Assembly (NCBI RefSeq): GCF_900240245.1
Contig: NZ_OESQ01000001.1
Span: 1,247,682-1,311,681 of the forward strand
DNA from: Lachnoclostridium edouardi
GTDB taxonomy: Bacteria; Bacillota; Clostridia; Lachnospirales; Lachnospiraceae
Direction of reading: 5' to 3'
Length of the DNA: 64,000 nt
Under the pieces are notes generated by a model. It was not told the DNA's origin. It searched no databases and saw nothing but the letters and a program-made list of their open reading frames with translations. The position numbers were made by a program, and so were the translations under genes. Shown here piece by piece: positions 42,459 to 50,780 of this stretch (positions are counted from its first letter, which is position 1; each line of letters starts with the position of its first letter).

Positions 42459-44405
42459 TTATTTAACTATTATTCCTGTTACTGTCTTATTGTCGCATTG
42501 ATTAATTAAGTCAGAAATTGGATATGTTTTCATATAATTATTCAGTGGTAGTAAACTATCACGAGAGTATAAAATCTGGGATAATTTCAACTGGTGTAAA
42601 ATTTTTAATTGGTATTTTGCGAAAATTTGGATTCCCTGATGAATTTGATTAGTAGTATAAGAATGCTCTGGTGATGAAGGCAAATATATTAGTTTAGTTT
42701 TACTCTCAATTTTATACCCAAACTTCAAAAAACTAGGCTCTGGAGCTGTGAATAATATCTCCATAAGCAAATTGTGATAATCCACATCTTTCCCCATATG
42801 ATTTTTCTGTAAATCATAATTCATATTTCTGGCAAATCCATAGACAAATAAATCTCCATTTGCCATGCGGACCGTAGGTTCCTGGCCGTCTTTAGCCCCC
42901 ACAAGAGCGCTGCACACAGTAATATCCAGCTTCTTTTTTTCTTCCAGCAGATATTTAAGGGCAATTCCGCATGTGCCATTCCATCCCAGGTCTACCACTA
43001 ATACCTTTTTACACCCCTCTACAATAGGTTTGTAATAATCAAATGTGGCGTTCTGAGTTTGTGAGAAATAAGCTGAAATGGCATCCTTATTTTGATAAAT
43101 AAAGGATGCTACCTTGTCCACCTTATCTGGCACCAACAATTCGTCTTCCTTAATTCCCGCCTCCCCCAATTTTGGAATCAGTAGATCTAGGTCAATTTCT
43201 CTCAAAGCTTGGCCTATAGACATTTTATCCTTTTTATACGCTCTTGGCAAGATAGTTTGATCAATATAACTGCTGGTATATCTGTCAAACATTACCTGTT
43301 GGGCATTAAATCTGGAAAATAATACATACTCTGTTGGAATACCTGCAAAATACTCATCATAAACTTTTTTTAAAATATAGCCATCTCTAGCTACAAACAA
43401 AAGCTTATCTATATGATTTTCTTCTGCTATCTTCTTCAGCCACTGGCAGTATCCTACAGCAATAATTCCACCATTCTCAAAGCCAAACTTAAAGTATTGG
43501 TCATACTGATTCAGACCATTATATAGATACGTATTAAGAATAGCCTCGTAAATAGACTTTGTCAATACTGACATCTCTCCTAAACCGGGCCTTTTCTTTA
43601 TACTTGCAACATTTGGATAATAAATCGTCTCCCACCCTGCTTTTTTAGGCAAAGAAACATCTGAATTCATATTATCGCCTATATGGAGAATCTTTTTCCC
43701 CCGGTAACAACTGTTAACTATACCAAAGATTTTTTCATCCCATTTTCCTGCTTTTTCTTCACATGAAACGAAAATTTTATCAAAGCCCTCATATCCTGAA
43801 TTTCTTAATATCTCCTCAATGGTTTTCCGAGACAAATACATATCCGAGACTGCAATCATCTTTTTTCCCATCTTGGTCAGTTCTTGAAAAACCTTTAGCA
43901 TATACGGATTAGCAAAGCAAACTTCCTTTTCACATTCAATCTCTTTTTCTATCCACTCCTGAGGATCAATGGAACATTCCACTTCTAATATTTTATAAAT
44001 ATCAGAAATAGTGATTTCTTCCCCTCTTGATTTTTCTCTAGCTTTCTTTTCCGCCTTTATTCTAATTTCAGAAAAATTATAAAAATGATATTTAGCCTCC
44101 ATATAGATAAATACATCTGTGGGTCTGCTCAGGCGGCGGAAAATCAGTGTATCAAATACATCAAACGAAATAATATCATATGGCTTCAAACGTTCCAATA
44201 ATTCATCAACTGGCACTGAAAAATGTGGTTTTTCTGGCTGCTCCATATTTTTCTTTAAACTGGCATTTAACTGCAGCAGTTTCACACCTTTTTTTAGCTT
44301 TCCTGTCATGCCTGAAACATTATTTTCTCTTAAATATTCCTGATACTGCTCTTTTATGCTCTCGTCTCTTTCTAATAGCCAATACCTTAACGAACTTTTT
44401 AACAC
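42459..44405 (-). CDS. HAD/COG5610-type protein spanning the right repeat (switchable tail)
   Basis: A 648-residue protein. Residues ~74-290 form the HAD domain (IISFDVFDTLIFRR, AVSDMYLS, HIGDNMNSDV). Residues ~300-562 are the COG5610 region (NHIDKLLFVARDGYIL, VVDLGWNGTCGIALKYL), whose last ~131 residues lie in the inverted repeat. Residues ~563-648 are the current C-terminal tail, which differs from the parked tail at 24633-24914. GTG 44405 is the start (AGGTGATAAA upstream); there is no ATG close by. The gene follows the ABC ATPase by 11 bases and would remain outside the inverting segment except for its 3' end. Reaction unknown. Confidence 0.85.
   Translation of the reverse strand: MLKSSLRYWLLERDESIKEQYQEYLRENNVSGMTGKLKKGVKLLQLNASLKKNMEQPEKPHFSVPVDELLERLKPYDIISFDVFDTLIFRRLSRPTDVFIYMEAKYHFYNFSEIRIKAEKKAREKSRGEEITISDIYKILEVECSIDPQEWIEKEIECEKEVCFANPYMLKVFQELTKMGKKMIAVSDMYLSRKTIEEILRNSGYEGFDKIFVSCEEKAGKWDEKIFGIVNSCYRGKKILHIGDNMNSDVSLPKKAGWETIYYPNVASIKKRPGLGEMSVLTKSIYEAILNTYLYNGLNQYDQYFKFGFENGGIIAVGYCQWLKKIAEENHIDKLLFVARDGYILKKVYDEYFAGIPTEYVLFSRFNAQQVMFDRYTSSYIDQTILPRAYKKDKMSIGQALREIDLDLLIPKLGEAGIKEDELLVPDKVDKVASFIYQNKDAISAYFSQTQNATFDYYKPIVEGCKKVLVVDLGWNGTCGIALKYLLEEKKKLDITVCSALVGAKDGQEPTVRMANGDLFVYGFARNMNYDLQKNHMGKDVDYHNLLMEILFTAPEPSFLKFGYKIESKTKLIYLPSSPEHSYTTNQIHQGIQIFAKYQLKILHQLKLSQILYSRDSLLPLNNYMKTYPISDLINQCDNKTVTGIIVK
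42720..43112 (-). repeat. Right copy of the 393-bp inverted repeat
   Basis: Complement of 24240-24632, lying within the coding sequence of the complete COG5610 gene. Identity is about 98% over 42720-43031 and about 78% over 43032-43112, by eye. Confidence 0.95.
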
Positions 44406-44416
44406 TTTATCACCTG

Positions 44417-45157
44417 CTATTTTATTACTTTCTTTAGATACGCATCACATACTTTATTTACTTCTCCGGACATTATAACATCACCCTTATCCAGCCACAG
44501 GGCATGAGTACACAATTCTTTAACTGAATCAATGGAATGAGAAACATATAATAATGTTGTTCCACCGCCCATCATATCCTGCATACGTTTTTCACACTTT
44601 TTTCTGAATGCAATATCTCCTACTGCTAAAATTTCATCTACAATCAATATCTCCGGCTTAACCATTGTTGCAACTGCAAACCCCAGTCTAGCTTTCATAC
44701 CAGAAGAATAATTCTTTATAGGGGAATCCAAAAAGTTCTCCAGGTCAGCGAAATCTACGATCTCCTGGAAATGTTCAGTCATATACTTTTTGCTGTGGCC
44801 TAAAACAGTACCGTTTAAATAAATATTTTCTCTTGCAGTTAAATTTTGATCAAATCCTGCTCCTAATTCTAACAGCGGCGCAATTTCTCCCTTTACAGTA
44901 ATATTTCCCTGATATGGTTTAATAATACCGCTGATGGCTTTTAAGAGAGTGGATTTTCCTGATCCATTTGTTCCAATTAATCCCCAGGACTCTCCAGCCT
45001 TTATTTTTAAATTTACATTTTTTAGAGCTAGAAACTCTTGAAACATTAACTCTTTTTTCACTAATTTAATTATATATTCTTTTAAATTATCAACCTTTTC
45101 TGAAGCTAAATTAAACCTTACAGTTACATTATCTACGTCTATAATATAATTTTCCAT
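44417..45157 (-). CDS. Polysaccharide ABC exporter ATPase (Wzt/KpsT/TagH-like)
   Basis: A 246-residue ABC ATPase with Walker A GTNGSGKSTLLKA, signature NYSSGMKARLGFA, Walker B PEILIVDEILAVGD and the switch histidine in LLYVSHSIDSV. The long N-terminal beta-rich stretch and VKGEIAPLLELGAGFDQNLTARENIYLNG are typical of polysaccharide exporters. At 246 residues it lacks the C-terminal carbohydrate-binding domain of long Wzt proteins, so it resembles KpsT/RfbE/TagH. It pairs with the permease 10 bases upstream and would export the lipid-linked glycan. Confidence 0.92.
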   Translation of the reverse strand: MENYIIDVDNVTVRFNLASEKVDNLKEYIIKLVKKELMFQEFLALKNVNLKIKAGESWGLIGTNGSGKSTLLKAISGIIKPYQGNITVKGEIAPLLELGAGFDQNLTARENIYLNGTVLGHSKKYMTEHFQEIVDFADLENFLDSPIKNYSSGMKARLGFAVATMVKPEILIVDEILAVGDIAFRKKCEKRMQDMMGGGTTLLYVSHSIDSVKELCTHALWLDKGDVIMSGEVNKVCDAYLKKVIK

Positions 45158-45166
45158 TTGTTCACC

Positions 45167-45955
45167 TTAAATGTAGAGAATAAATTTAGTTTGATTTTTT
45201 GCAAAACATTTTAATCCTATAAACAGCATGACAAAAGCAATAATCCAGCCGCCAGCTAACACTCTGTATCCAGGCATTCGACCATAATACACCAAGTCTC
45301 TGAATTGGCCAATATAATAATATAACGGATTAAAGGCCTTAACTAAAAACTGGATCTTAGGTGACAGCATATCAACCGGATAAAAAATTGGCGTTAAGTA
45401 TAACCATGCAGTTGTAACCACACTATAAATGTACTGAATATCCCTGAAAAATACGTTTGCCTGAGCCAGGAATAAACCTAATCCTAGACAAAAAATGTAT
45501 AATTGTATTGCAACTAAAGGAAATAAGAAAAAATAAATAGTAAATTTAGCTCTAGTCACAATCATAACCAAGACCAATGCTCCTAGGGAAAAAATAAAAT
45601 CTACCAAAGCACTTGTCACTGTAGACAAGGTAAATATATACTTAGGAACATATGTCTTTTTTATTAAAGCAGCATTGCCTATAATTGAATTCATTGATTT
45701 ATTTGTAGAGATTGTCATAAAATCAAACATAGCTCGTCCTGTAAGCAAATAAACAGGAAAGTTTTCTATATCTCTCTGAAACATTGTAGAAAAAACAATT
45801 GTCATAACAATCATAATCATTAAAGGATTCAATACACTCCATACATAACCAAGGAAGCTTCTTCGGTATTTCAGCTTTAAATCTCTTATAACTAATTGCT
45901 CCCACAAATCTTTGTATTTATATAGCCCAATTAATCTATTTTTTAATAATTCCAT
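45167..45955 (-). CDS. Polysaccharide ABC exporter permease (Wzm/KpsM/TagG-like)
   Basis: A 262-residue ABC-2 type permease with six predicted membrane segments. The N-terminal KYKDLWEQLVIRDLKLKYR amphipathic helix, LGYVWSVLNPLMIMIVM and the YLTPIFYP turn are typical of polysaccharide exporters. It moves undecaprenyl-linked glycan across the membrane with the ATPase that follows. AGGAG precedes ATG 45955. Confidence 0.92.
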   Translation of the reverse strand: MELLKNRLIGLYKYKDLWEQLVIRDLKLKYRRSFLGYVWSVLNPLMIMIVMTIVFSTMFQRDIENFPVYLLTGRAMFDFMTISTNKSMNSIIGNAALIKKTYVPKYIFTLSTVTSALVDFIFSLGALVLVMIVTRAKFTIYFFLFPLVAIQLYIFCLGLGLFLAQANVFFRDIQYIYSVVTTAWLYLTPIFYPVDMLSPKIQFLVKAFNPLYYYIGQFRDLVYYGRMPGYRVLAGGWIIAFVMLFIGLKCFAKNQTKFILYI

Positions 45956-45981
45956 TTTGTAACTCCTATTTATTAATTTTG

Positions 45982-47346
45982 TTAATTATAAATACCATAT
46001 TGCAGCAAGTGCCATAAAAAGTTATTAAATCTATGCCAACTTTTAAGACCTATATTGCTTCTAACAATACTTCCCTCAATCCAATAGGATTTCGTTTGAC
46101 GTTTTATTGTATCTTTTACAAAAATCCGCTTCCAAACCTTAGGTATAAAATCCTCGCCAAATATGTCCCCTTTACTTAATTTAGGAGCTAATTCAATTAC
46201 TCCATTTTCAGTCATATCGTCTGAAAACAAATATCTTCCGTATTGATCTGCTTCCTCTTTCGTTGGTCTCATCATAAAAATTTCCGCTAGTTTACTTACA
46301 AGCTTTATACTATCTGAATAAGAAATATTTATGTTTTTATCCTGGGCACAAGCATATTCTGCATATTTGCAAATTATCCTGTGATTTCTATTTACATTCC
46401 AGTTAACACTATTTAAGTTTTTCTCACTGGAGAATACTGGTTCCCATTTTCCATCAATTTCCTTATAACCAACTGTCATACCATGGGAAGCGCCACACAT
46501 GCACTCTAAAAGGTTATTATTAAATACAGTTTTCCTCCACAAGCCTTTATTGGCGGAAAATAAAAATGATTGATACTCATGGCATGTATCTTTAGGTTCT
46601 TGAAACATTCCAAAATAAAAGCCCACAATTGACTTTGGTTTTTTCTTTTTATATGACAGCAGCTCTCCTAAACTTTTTTCCATACTGCCAACCCACCCTG
46701 TGTCCACCAGTGCAAATTTAATCTCATCCAATAGACCTTCCTGCTCCATATACTTAATAGTAGAATCAAACATTTCTTCGGATTTGGAATATACTGCTTC
46801 CAAAAACTCTGCTGAATTATAGAGCCTATTTCTAAGTGGCGCCAGTTCATCATGGTTTAATACCCTGTGCATATTGCTTTTATCAATCCCCAATTTAATA
46901 CATAGATCATTAACCTGCCTATCATCTAATAAGGTTCTGTCAAATATTTTCTGAATGCTTAGATTCATACTTCTTTGGCATATATAATCTAAGCAGCTTT
47001 CCTTCATTAAAAAATATTGGGGGACACGCCAAGCCAATCTGGAGCAATATAAATAACGGCAGTCTATATCAATGTTTCTGTGTTCACAAATAATCTTTGC
47101 TACCTCATAAAAGATCTGACCATCTCTGGCAAGGAAATACAATCTTTTTATATGCTTTTTTTCAGCCTCTTTTAGCACCCATAAAATATATAGGTAAATA
47201 ACAGGTCCTCCTACCTGGGCCATCACATTTTCTATAGGAGAAAATGTTGGATTTTCTTGGTTCATTTTTAATGATATATCCCAAAGAGGGCTTTTTACTT
47301 TTTTTAAAACATTTAAATATCTCTCTGCATAATCATATTTTTTCAT
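45982..47346 (-). CDS. COG5610-like protein without the HAD domain
   Basis: A 454-residue protein equivalent to the second half of the COG5610 proteins. It starts where they have the KLLFxARDGxI segment (KRLYFLARDGQIFYEVAK at about residue 67) and includes FALVDTGWVGSMEKSLGELL. No HAD motifs are present, and the length is natural rather than truncated, since the start fits the domain border. It shows that the COG5610 region can work separately from the phosphatase-like domain. It lies between a GT2 gene and the ABC exporter. No strong ribosome binding site is visible; the preceding stop is 6 bases upstream, so coupling is likely. Confidence 0.8.
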   Translation of the reverse strand: MKKYDYAERYLNVLKKVKSPLWDISLKMNQENPTFSPIENVMAQVGGPVIYLYILWVLKEAEKKHIKRLYFLARDGQIFYEVAKIICEHRNIDIDCRYLYCSRLAWRVPQYFLMKESCLDYICQRSMNLSIQKIFDRTLLDDRQVNDLCIKLGIDKSNMHRVLNHDELAPLRNRLYNSAEFLEAVYSKSEEMFDSTIKYMEQEGLLDEIKFALVDTGWVGSMEKSLGELLSYKKKKPKSIVGFYFGMFQEPKDTCHEYQSFLFSANKGLWRKTVFNNNLLECMCGASHGMTVGYKEIDGKWEPVFSSEKNLNSVNWNVNRNHRIICKYAEYACAQDKNINISYSDSIKLVSKLAEIFMMRPTKEEADQYGRYLFSDDMTENGVIELAPKLSKGDIFGEDFIPKVWKRIFVKDTIKRQTKSYWIEGSIVRSNIGLKSWHRFNNFLWHLLQYGIYN

Positions 47347-47352
47347 ATTATT

Positions 47353-48144
47353 TTACTTATAAAACATTTTCCATATTATTTTTTTTGGAATCAATCCTAC
47401 AATTAATGGCCGTATAACATAGGGAAGCCCCTTTGGCAGCAATCCTAACATTTTAAATCCCTTATATCTTACTCTTGTCTCATCAATTCGATAGCGATAC
47501 AAACTTTTCTTTGCCATTGCATCAACATTAACTGTATACCTCAATAATGGTTGTTGAATATTATATCCTACAATTCCTACTGCATAAAGACGCATAAATA
47601 AATCATAATCCTCGGTTCTTCTTGTAACTCTTCCTTCTCTGTAGCCCTGAACTTTTTCCAAGCTTTCTCTCCGAAACATAGTAGCTGGATGGACAAACTG
47701 AGTTCCTGATAAAAAATCTTTTTTTTCAGGTTCAGCTTTTCTTAAAAACCGATTTCTTACAATTACTGTTCCGTCAAAACAATCTACAATACTGGAAACA
47801 AATCCATATTCTTTATGCTGTTGTAAAAAATTCACCTGTTCTTCAAACCTGTTCGGATAGCTAATGTCATCATCATCCATTCGCGCAATAAACTTTCCTT
47901 GCGCACAGGAAAAACAATGATTTAATGTAGCTGCTAATCCCATATTAACTGAATTTTTAATGACCTTAATTCTCTCATCCTTTTGTTTCCACATTTCAGC
48001 TTTTTCCAAAGTTTTATCTGTGGAGCAATCATCACATATAATTAATTCCCAATCTTTAAAGGTTTGGTTGAAGATTGATTCAATAGCTGCATCCATTGTA
48101 TCAGCGCCATTATAAATTCCCATAATTACTGATATCTTCGGCAT
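47353..48144 (-). CDS. GT2-family glycosyltransferase
   Basis: A 263-residue cytoplasmic GT-A transferase. It has ISVIMGIYNGADTMDAAIESI, the nucleotide-binding IICDDCSTDKT, the metal-binding IARMDDDDISYPNRFE, and the TRRTEDYDLFMRL catalytic region. It adds a sugar to the growing lipid-linked repeat. GGAGG lies just upstream of ATG 48144, and it follows the GT4 gene by 12 bases. Confidence 0.9.
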   Translation of the reverse strand: MPKISVIMGIYNGADTMDAAIESIFNQTFKDWELIICDDCSTDKTLEKAEMWKQKDERIKVIKNSVNMGLAATLNHCFSCAQGKFIARMDDDDISYPNRFEEQVNFLQQHKEYGFVSSIVDCFDGTVIVRNRFLRKAEPEKKDFLSGTQFVHPATMFRRESLEKVQGYREGRVTRRTEDYDLFMRLYAVGIVGYNIQQPLLRYTVNVDAMAKKSLYRYRIDETRVRYKGFKMLGLLPKGLPYVIRPLIVGLIPKKIIWKMFYK

Positions 48145-48156
48145 ATTTCCTCCCAG

Positions 48157-49284
48157 CTATGCTTTTATAGCCCTTTCATATATTTTTCTCATAATTTTCT
48201 CCACCTTTTCTTTTCCAAATTCTCTTGCAATCAACCAATTCTTCTCCTTCACTCCTGAATATTTCAAATCTCTTCCAAAAATATTCCTGATTGCCAGACA
48301 GTACTCTTCAGGCTTATTAGTTTTAATAACAAACTCCTGATCTTTTACTAAATCTCTGTTACCCCGAATATCAGAACAAATAACCGGCAAGCTGCTGGCC
48401 ATAGCCTCAAGTAAAGCAAAAGGCAGGCCTTCTTGCCAAGACGGAAATACAAAAGCATCTGCTATTCTATATATTTCTAAAATATCTTCCCTGTATCCAA
48501 GAAAATAGACTTGTTCATCTACCTTCAATTCCTTGCATAGATTTTTCAAATATCCTTCTAATTCTCCCTGCCCACAAATCACATAAACAATTGAGCTATC
48601 ATTTAATAAAGCTAATGCTTTTATTACTGTCTCATGGTTTTTTCTTTTTATTAATTCTCCAACAGATAATAATATTTTTTTGTTTTCTGGCAATCCCAAA
48701 ACTTTCTTTTTATCCTGTATATTTATATTTACAGAATCAATCTTATTCAAATCAATGCCAACTCCAGGAATATAATTTACATATGCCGCCTGAAATTTAG
48801 TTTTAGCTATTTTGTAGTCTTCTTTATTAATACAAATTTGCTGAAATGTATATCGTGATAAAAACTTTTCCATAGGGTAATATAATAACCAGTTTTTCTT
48901 AGGCGCCCCTTGATAAAAATGGAAGCCATGCGCTGTATATATTACAGGGCTGGTAAAGGTCCTATGCGCTGCCAAACGAGCCAGCACGCCTCCCATAGGT
49001 GTGTGGCAATGTACCAAATCATATTTCCCCTCATGCATAACTCTCTTTAACTGTTTATAAGCCCTCCAGTTTTCCTTCACCTTATACGGGCTTCTGACAA
49101 AATCCACTTGATGTTGAATAATGCCAGTATGATCTAATCTTTTATTATCATTTCCATAAGAAGGTGTATGAAAGTTTGCAGCATAATGAACTTCATAACC
49201 CATATCCTGTAAAATCTTTACATTTCCCATTTCAAACTGAGGTACAAAACCACTTACAGTTGTAACTAGAAGCGCCTTTTTCAT
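48157..49284 (-). CDS. GT4-family glycosyltransferase
   Basis: A 375-residue GT-B transferase. The acceptor half includes YDLVHCHTPMGGVLARLA and VIYTAHGFHFYQGA; the donor half includes LLSVGELIKRKNHETVIKAL, the E-x7-E-like FVFPSWQEGLPFALLEAMA and PVICSDIRGN. It overlaps the phosphoglycosyl transferase by 4 bases, so it probably adds the second sugar of the repeat. Confidence 0.92.
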   Translation of the reverse strand: MKKALLVTTVSGFVPQFEMGNVKILQDMGYEVHYAANFHTPSYGNDNKRLDHTGIIQHQVDFVRSPYKVKENWRAYKQLKRVMHEGKYDLVHCHTPMGGVLARLAAHRTFTSPVIYTAHGFHFYQGAPKKNWLLYYPMEKFLSRYTFQQICINKEDYKIAKTKFQAAYVNYIPGVGIDLNKIDSVNINIQDKKKVLGLPENKKILLSVGELIKRKNHETVIKALALLNDSSIVYVICGQGELEGYLKNLCKELKVDEQVYFLGYREDILEIYRIADAFVFPSWQEGLPFALLEAMASSLPVICSDIRGNRDLVKDQEFVIKTNKPEEYCLAIRNIFGRDLKYSGVKEKNWLIAREFGKEKVEKIMRKIYERAIKA

Positions 49285-50624
49285 TTTTGTACCCCCTCTG
49301 TGCTCTCTTTCATAAACATAATTTTAGGAGTCATTATCATAAGTTTTAAATCTAACCACACCGAATAATTCCTAATATAAACCAAATCCTGCTTCAGTTT
49401 ATCATAAAATGTTGTATTATACTTTCCATAAACCTGGGCGTATCCGGTGAGACCGGCCTTTACCTTCAGCCTATAAGCAAATTCAGGAATTTCTTTTTCG
49501 ATTTCCGCCGCCAGTTCCGGCCGTTCCGGCCTGGGGCCTACTAAGGACATTTCCCCTTTTAAAATGTTATAAATTTGAGGCAGCTCGTCCAGTCTCAGGC
49601 GGCGCAGCAGCTTGCCCACAGGCAGAATCCTGTCGTCCCCCTCGGAAGCCAGTCTGGCGCCTGACTGTTTTTCCGCGTCCTGAATCATAGTGCGGAACTT
49701 AATAATCTCAAACTCTTTCCCATCCTTTGTCAGCCTGGTCTGTTTATAAAAAACAGGGCCGCCGTCTGTGGCCTTAATGCAAATAGCGATAACCAGGAAA
49801 AAAGGCAGCGTTATAATCGCCCCTATTAATGACAATACTACATCCATTGTCCTTTTGCAAAATTCCTGTTCAATGGTTAAGCCATCATTTCTGGAAAGCA
49901 GCATCGGGGTGTCAAAAAGAGTTAATTCAGAAGAACTTCTCATTAAAATATCAGATATTTTAGGTACGCTGTAGGTGCGAATATTATGAGAAAAACAATA
50001 TTTTAAAATTTGATTCCTTTCATGTGACGGCATATCCCCTAAAATTACTCCGTCGAAATTATGGACCTTTTTAAAAATCAGATTCAGCCCCTTTTTATAG
50101 CTGATTAAATCTTTAATTTCATACTTATCTTCTCTGCTGTTCATCTTCTGGAGCAAATGATAATCTGATCTGTTGCCCGCTATAAGCAGCATCCTTCTAG
50201 GCGGAAATATCCACTGGTAAAAAAGCTGAAAAACTAAGGTCCAAATAATAATCACAAAAAAATCAAACACTGTCATAACCGCCATTGGAACAATACTAAA
50301 AAAATGTTTGTCCAGCACAGCGATCTGAAGATATGTGAAAATATTTACCAATGCCACTGAAAGAAGCTGAGAATATATTAAGTTTCCTTTTCTTAAATAT
50401 CCTACCTTAAAGCCTCCGTAAAGCTGCATAAAAAATACCAGGAGCACTCCGTAAAGAAAAATCATCATCCAGTTGCCCCGGCGAAAGAAAGGATTTTCTA
50501 TTATTCGGTTATAATAGCCTGTCCAGACAAAGCTGTAAATTGCCACGACCATACTAAGCAAAATGGTAGAAAATAACAATTTAATCAGCCTTTTATATTT
50601 CTCGTCAATTCTCATAATACTCAT
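49281..50624 (-). CDS. Undecaprenyl-phosphate sugar-1-phosphate transferase (WbaP/WcaJ type)
   Basis: A 447-residue polyprenyl phosphoglycosyl transferase. The N-terminal half has about four membrane helices and a CoA-binding-like domain (MLLIAGNRSDYHLLQK). The C-terminal catalytic part has KRTMDVVLSLIGAIITLP (re-entrant helix), YKQTRLTKDGKEFEIIKFRTM, LRRLRLDELPQIYNILKGEMS and VGPRPERP. It starts glycan assembly by moving sugar-1-phosphate to undecaprenyl phosphate, and begins the core operon. An alternative ATG at 50615 is better spaced from AGGA. Confidence 0.93.
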   Translation of the reverse strand: MSIMRIDEKYKRLIKLLFSTILLSMVVAIYSFVWTGYYNRIIENPFFRRGNWMMIFLYGVLLVFFMQLYGGFKVGYLRKGNLIYSQLLSVALVNIFTYLQIAVLDKHFFSIVPMAVMTVFDFFVIIIWTLVFQLFYQWIFPPRRMLLIAGNRSDYHLLQKMNSREDKYEIKDLISYKKGLNLIFKKVHNFDGVILGDMPSHERNQILKYCFSHNIRTYSVPKISDILMRSSSELTLFDTPMLLSRNDGLTIEQEFCKRTMDVVLSLIGAIITLPFFLVIAICIKATDGGPVFYKQTRLTKDGKEFEIIKFRTMIQDAEKQSGARLASEGDDRILPVGKLLRRLRLDELPQIYNILKGEMSLVGPRPERPELAAEIEKEIPEFAYRLKVKAGLTGYAQVYGKYNTTFYDKLKQDLVYIRNYSVWLDLKLMIMTPKIMFMKESTEGVQK

Positions 50625-50721
50625 TCCTGTCCTGTCATCATCTATCCCTGGGGATAGCCTTCGCCTTATCTTTTCCTCCCAAATTTAAAAAGATAAAAAT
50701 TCCTTCCTAGTATAACACAAA

Positions 50722-50750
50722 AGGACTGATAAGTACATTCTATCAGTCCC
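50722..50750 (-). terminator. Terminator of the O-antigen-ligase-like gene
   Basis: Minus strand GGACTGATA, 9-base loop, TATCAGTCC, then TTTTGTG. It separates the upstream membrane protein gene from the glycan core operon starting at 50624. Confidence 0.85.
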
Positions 50751-50780
50751 GAAAAATATTAGAAATGTTTTAAGAAATTG

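Larger units (their letters stand above)
24633..42719. other. Candidate 18-kb invertible segment with two convergent glycan cassettes
   Basis: The segment is bounded by the two inverted repeat copies. Each end begins with one alternative 3' tail of the COG5610 gene and continues into its own operon: five plus-strand genes to 31437, nine minus-strand genes from 42443 to 31729. The operons converge on a terminator. The recombinase lies outside the left end; the complete COG5610 N-terminus and the exporter operon lie outside the right end. In the present orientation the right cassette is joined to the upstream operon. Inversion is inferred from architecture only. Confidence 0.65.
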
